The translations under genes and the position numbers were made by a program. Source: JAHIGH01 sp964564035 (GTDB lineage Bacteria > Patescibacteriota > Microgenomatia > Levybacterales > UBA12049). From it: a stretch of 14,778 nucleotides of DNA. The stretch is from positions 1 through 14,778 of the forward strand of contig CAZLZN010000027.1 in the NCBI GenBank assembly GCA_964564035.1, written 5' to 3'. The notes beneath the pieces are model-generated. The model was given only the letters and a program-made list of their open reading frames with translations, searched no databases and was not told the DNA's origin. Numbering within the stretch: the first letter of the stretch is position 1; every line of letters starts with the position of its first letter. This document shows, one piece after another, positions 13,734-14,778 of this stretch.

Positions 13734-13779
13734 TGGAGGTTGAACTAATTAAATTATTCCGATATCTTATTAAACCAAA

Positions 13780-14778
13780 TTAACGCCCGGACTTCAATTC
13801 CTTAAATACATTTATTGCATTATTTTCTTCTTTGACTGTAATGATCAAATCCGTTTCCTTTTTTGAAGGTCCGTTACCCAAATACCAAGCCAAATATTCA
13901 TAGTTCATAGTAAAGCTCTCATGTATGCTTCCCGGTCCCTCACCTTTTAAATTATAATCTTTTCCGTCGCTTATTTTTACAATTTCACGTGCCGCACGCA
14001 TTCGCTTCGGCAAATCAACCGTCGGAACCAAATATATCTTCCAAACAGAATATAATATATTAAATATTATAATTAAAAAGAAAAAAGTTAATGAAACGAC
14101 TTTGATTCTCTTATCACTGATTAAACGGTCGAACAAAACAGCAGCAGAAACTAATACTCCAGGTATAATTACCGGAAGATATGCTTGAGAAGGAGTTTTG
14201 ACGATAACAAATCCCAAAATCAAAATAAAATTAATAAAAAATAATATTATCAATTCGGCTTTTTTTCTGTTAAGTAACAGATAAATAAAACTGAGGACAG
14301 TAATCAACAAAGCTATAAAAGGACTAAAACTAAATAAAATCTGTCCATTATGTTCATACAAAAACTTAAAAAGATCAGCATAACTTACGACGCCCAACTG
14401 ATTTGAAGGAAGGATATGGATAGCTATCAGCACACGGTATCCGACCCAGGCGATAAATTTCAAAGTCTGAGGAAATTGATGTCCGAAGTCATAAAAGATC
14501 ATCGGAAGCATTGGAACAACAAAGGCAAATATTGAAGCTAAAATAGTTTTCTTGTTAATTACGTCGATAGCCCACCTCTTCTTTTTCCATAAATAAAACA
14601 AAAAAATCAGCATAAATGCTATGCCCAGGACAAATGTCGCTACTTCGAAGTTATATAAAACAGCCAGGAAAAAAATAACTGCCGGAAAATATTTTACATT
14701 GCCCTTAATTGTTTTATAAAAACAAAAAATAGCAAGTATTGTAAATAAAGGAATAGGCCCGGTGTGATATGGAAAATG
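13780..14778 (-). CDS. Polytopic membrane protein, GT39/GT-C-type glycosyltransferase-like, 5' end missing
   Basis: The frame is open from the right edge of the window to TAA at 13780-13782, giving 332 residues of a longer protein. The internal ATG at 14613 is not the start, because in-frame codons continue upstream (HFPYHTGPIPLFTILAIF at the edge). At least seven hydrophobic helices are followed by a soluble C-terminal tail of about 80 residues. The many helices, the HFPYHTGP loop and the tail with YEYLAWYLGNGP resemble GT39/ArnT-PMT-like (GT-C fold) membrane glycosyltransferases, which use lipid-linked sugars to modify envelope lipids or proteins. The catalytic acidic loops expected near the N terminus are outside the window, so the assignment is by general resemblance. 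It is followed closely by the thioredoxin-CcdA gene on the same strand. Confidence 0.65.
   Translation of the reverse strand, partial: HFPYHTGPIPLFTILAIFCFYKTIKGNVKYFPAVIFFLAVLYNFEVATFVLGIAFMLIFLFYLWKKKRWAIDVINKKTILASIFAFVVPMLPMIFYDFGHQFPQTLKFIAWVGYRVLIAIHILPSNQLGVVSYADLFKFLYEHNGQILFSFSPFIALLITVLSFIYLLLNRKKAELIILFFINFILILGFVIVKTPSQAYLPVIIPGVLVSAAVLFDRLISDKRIKVVSLTFFFLIIIFNILYSVWKIYLVPTVDLPKRMRAAREIVKISDGKDYNLKGEGPGSIHESFTMNYEYLAWYLGNGPSKKETDLIITVKEENNAINVFKELKSGR

Noticed and set aside
13734..13739. ACCTCC directly before the thioredoxin-CcdA start (minus strand)
   Set aside because: This is the anti-SD sequence, not an SD. It most likely occurs by chance.
1..14778. CRISPR array, insertion sequence, prophage, tRNA or rRNA
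   Set aside because: No regularly spaced repeats, transposase or integrase motifs, cloverleaf-type sequence or rRNA-like segments were seen on either strand.

Overview
The window looks like a piece of a low-GC bacterial chromosome, most likely from the candidate phyla radiation (Patescibacteria, Microgenomates-like). This placement is inference. It rests on compact gene packing, A+T-rich intergenic DNA, near absence of Shine-Dalgarno (SD) sites except in one cassette, small single-copy cell-wall enzymes, a GT39-like membrane protein, and stops limited to TAA and TAG in every called gene. No rRNA, tRNA, CRISPR array, transposase or phage gene was seen.

Layout. (1) 64-4606, minus strand: a peptidoglycan block. 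A membrane-anchored GH18-like/GH19 fusion and a DD-carboxypeptidase are 1 nt apart, and a class A penicillin-binding protein follows after a 120-nt gap. A near-consensus promoter (TTGACA-N17-TAAAAT) drives the first two. (2) 4734-7832, plus strand: an OmpR-type response regulator with its own strong promoter, a 153-residue protein I do not recognise, and a membrane histidine kinase (7TM-like sensor, PAS, HisKA, HATPase). The regulator and the GH18/GH19 operon diverge from a 168-bp control region that contains direct repeats about 19 bp apart. (3) 7879-10419, minus: a debranching-enzyme-like glucosidase and a soluble GAF histidine kinase. (4) 10441-10800: 360 bp of A+T-rich DNA without a convincing gene, containing several inverted repeats. 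(5) 10801-11966, minus: a small stress-type cassette (YtxH-like, GlsB/YeaQ/YmgE-like and KGG-motif proteins). Its members share a strong SD leader, and two of them share a duplicated 44-bp promoter element. (6) 11967-14778, minus: a four-helix membrane protein, a thioredoxin-CcdA/DsbD fusion, and the 3' part of a GT39-like membrane protein that runs off the window.

How it may work together: one regulator and two kinases lie between envelope-building genes and small stress proteins, which suggests an envelope or general stress signalling neighbourhood. The sequence does not show who phosphorylates whom. The most unusual signals are regulatory: SD-less, nearly leaderless promoters for several genes, against a uniform strong SD plus a duplicated upstream element for the stress cassette.
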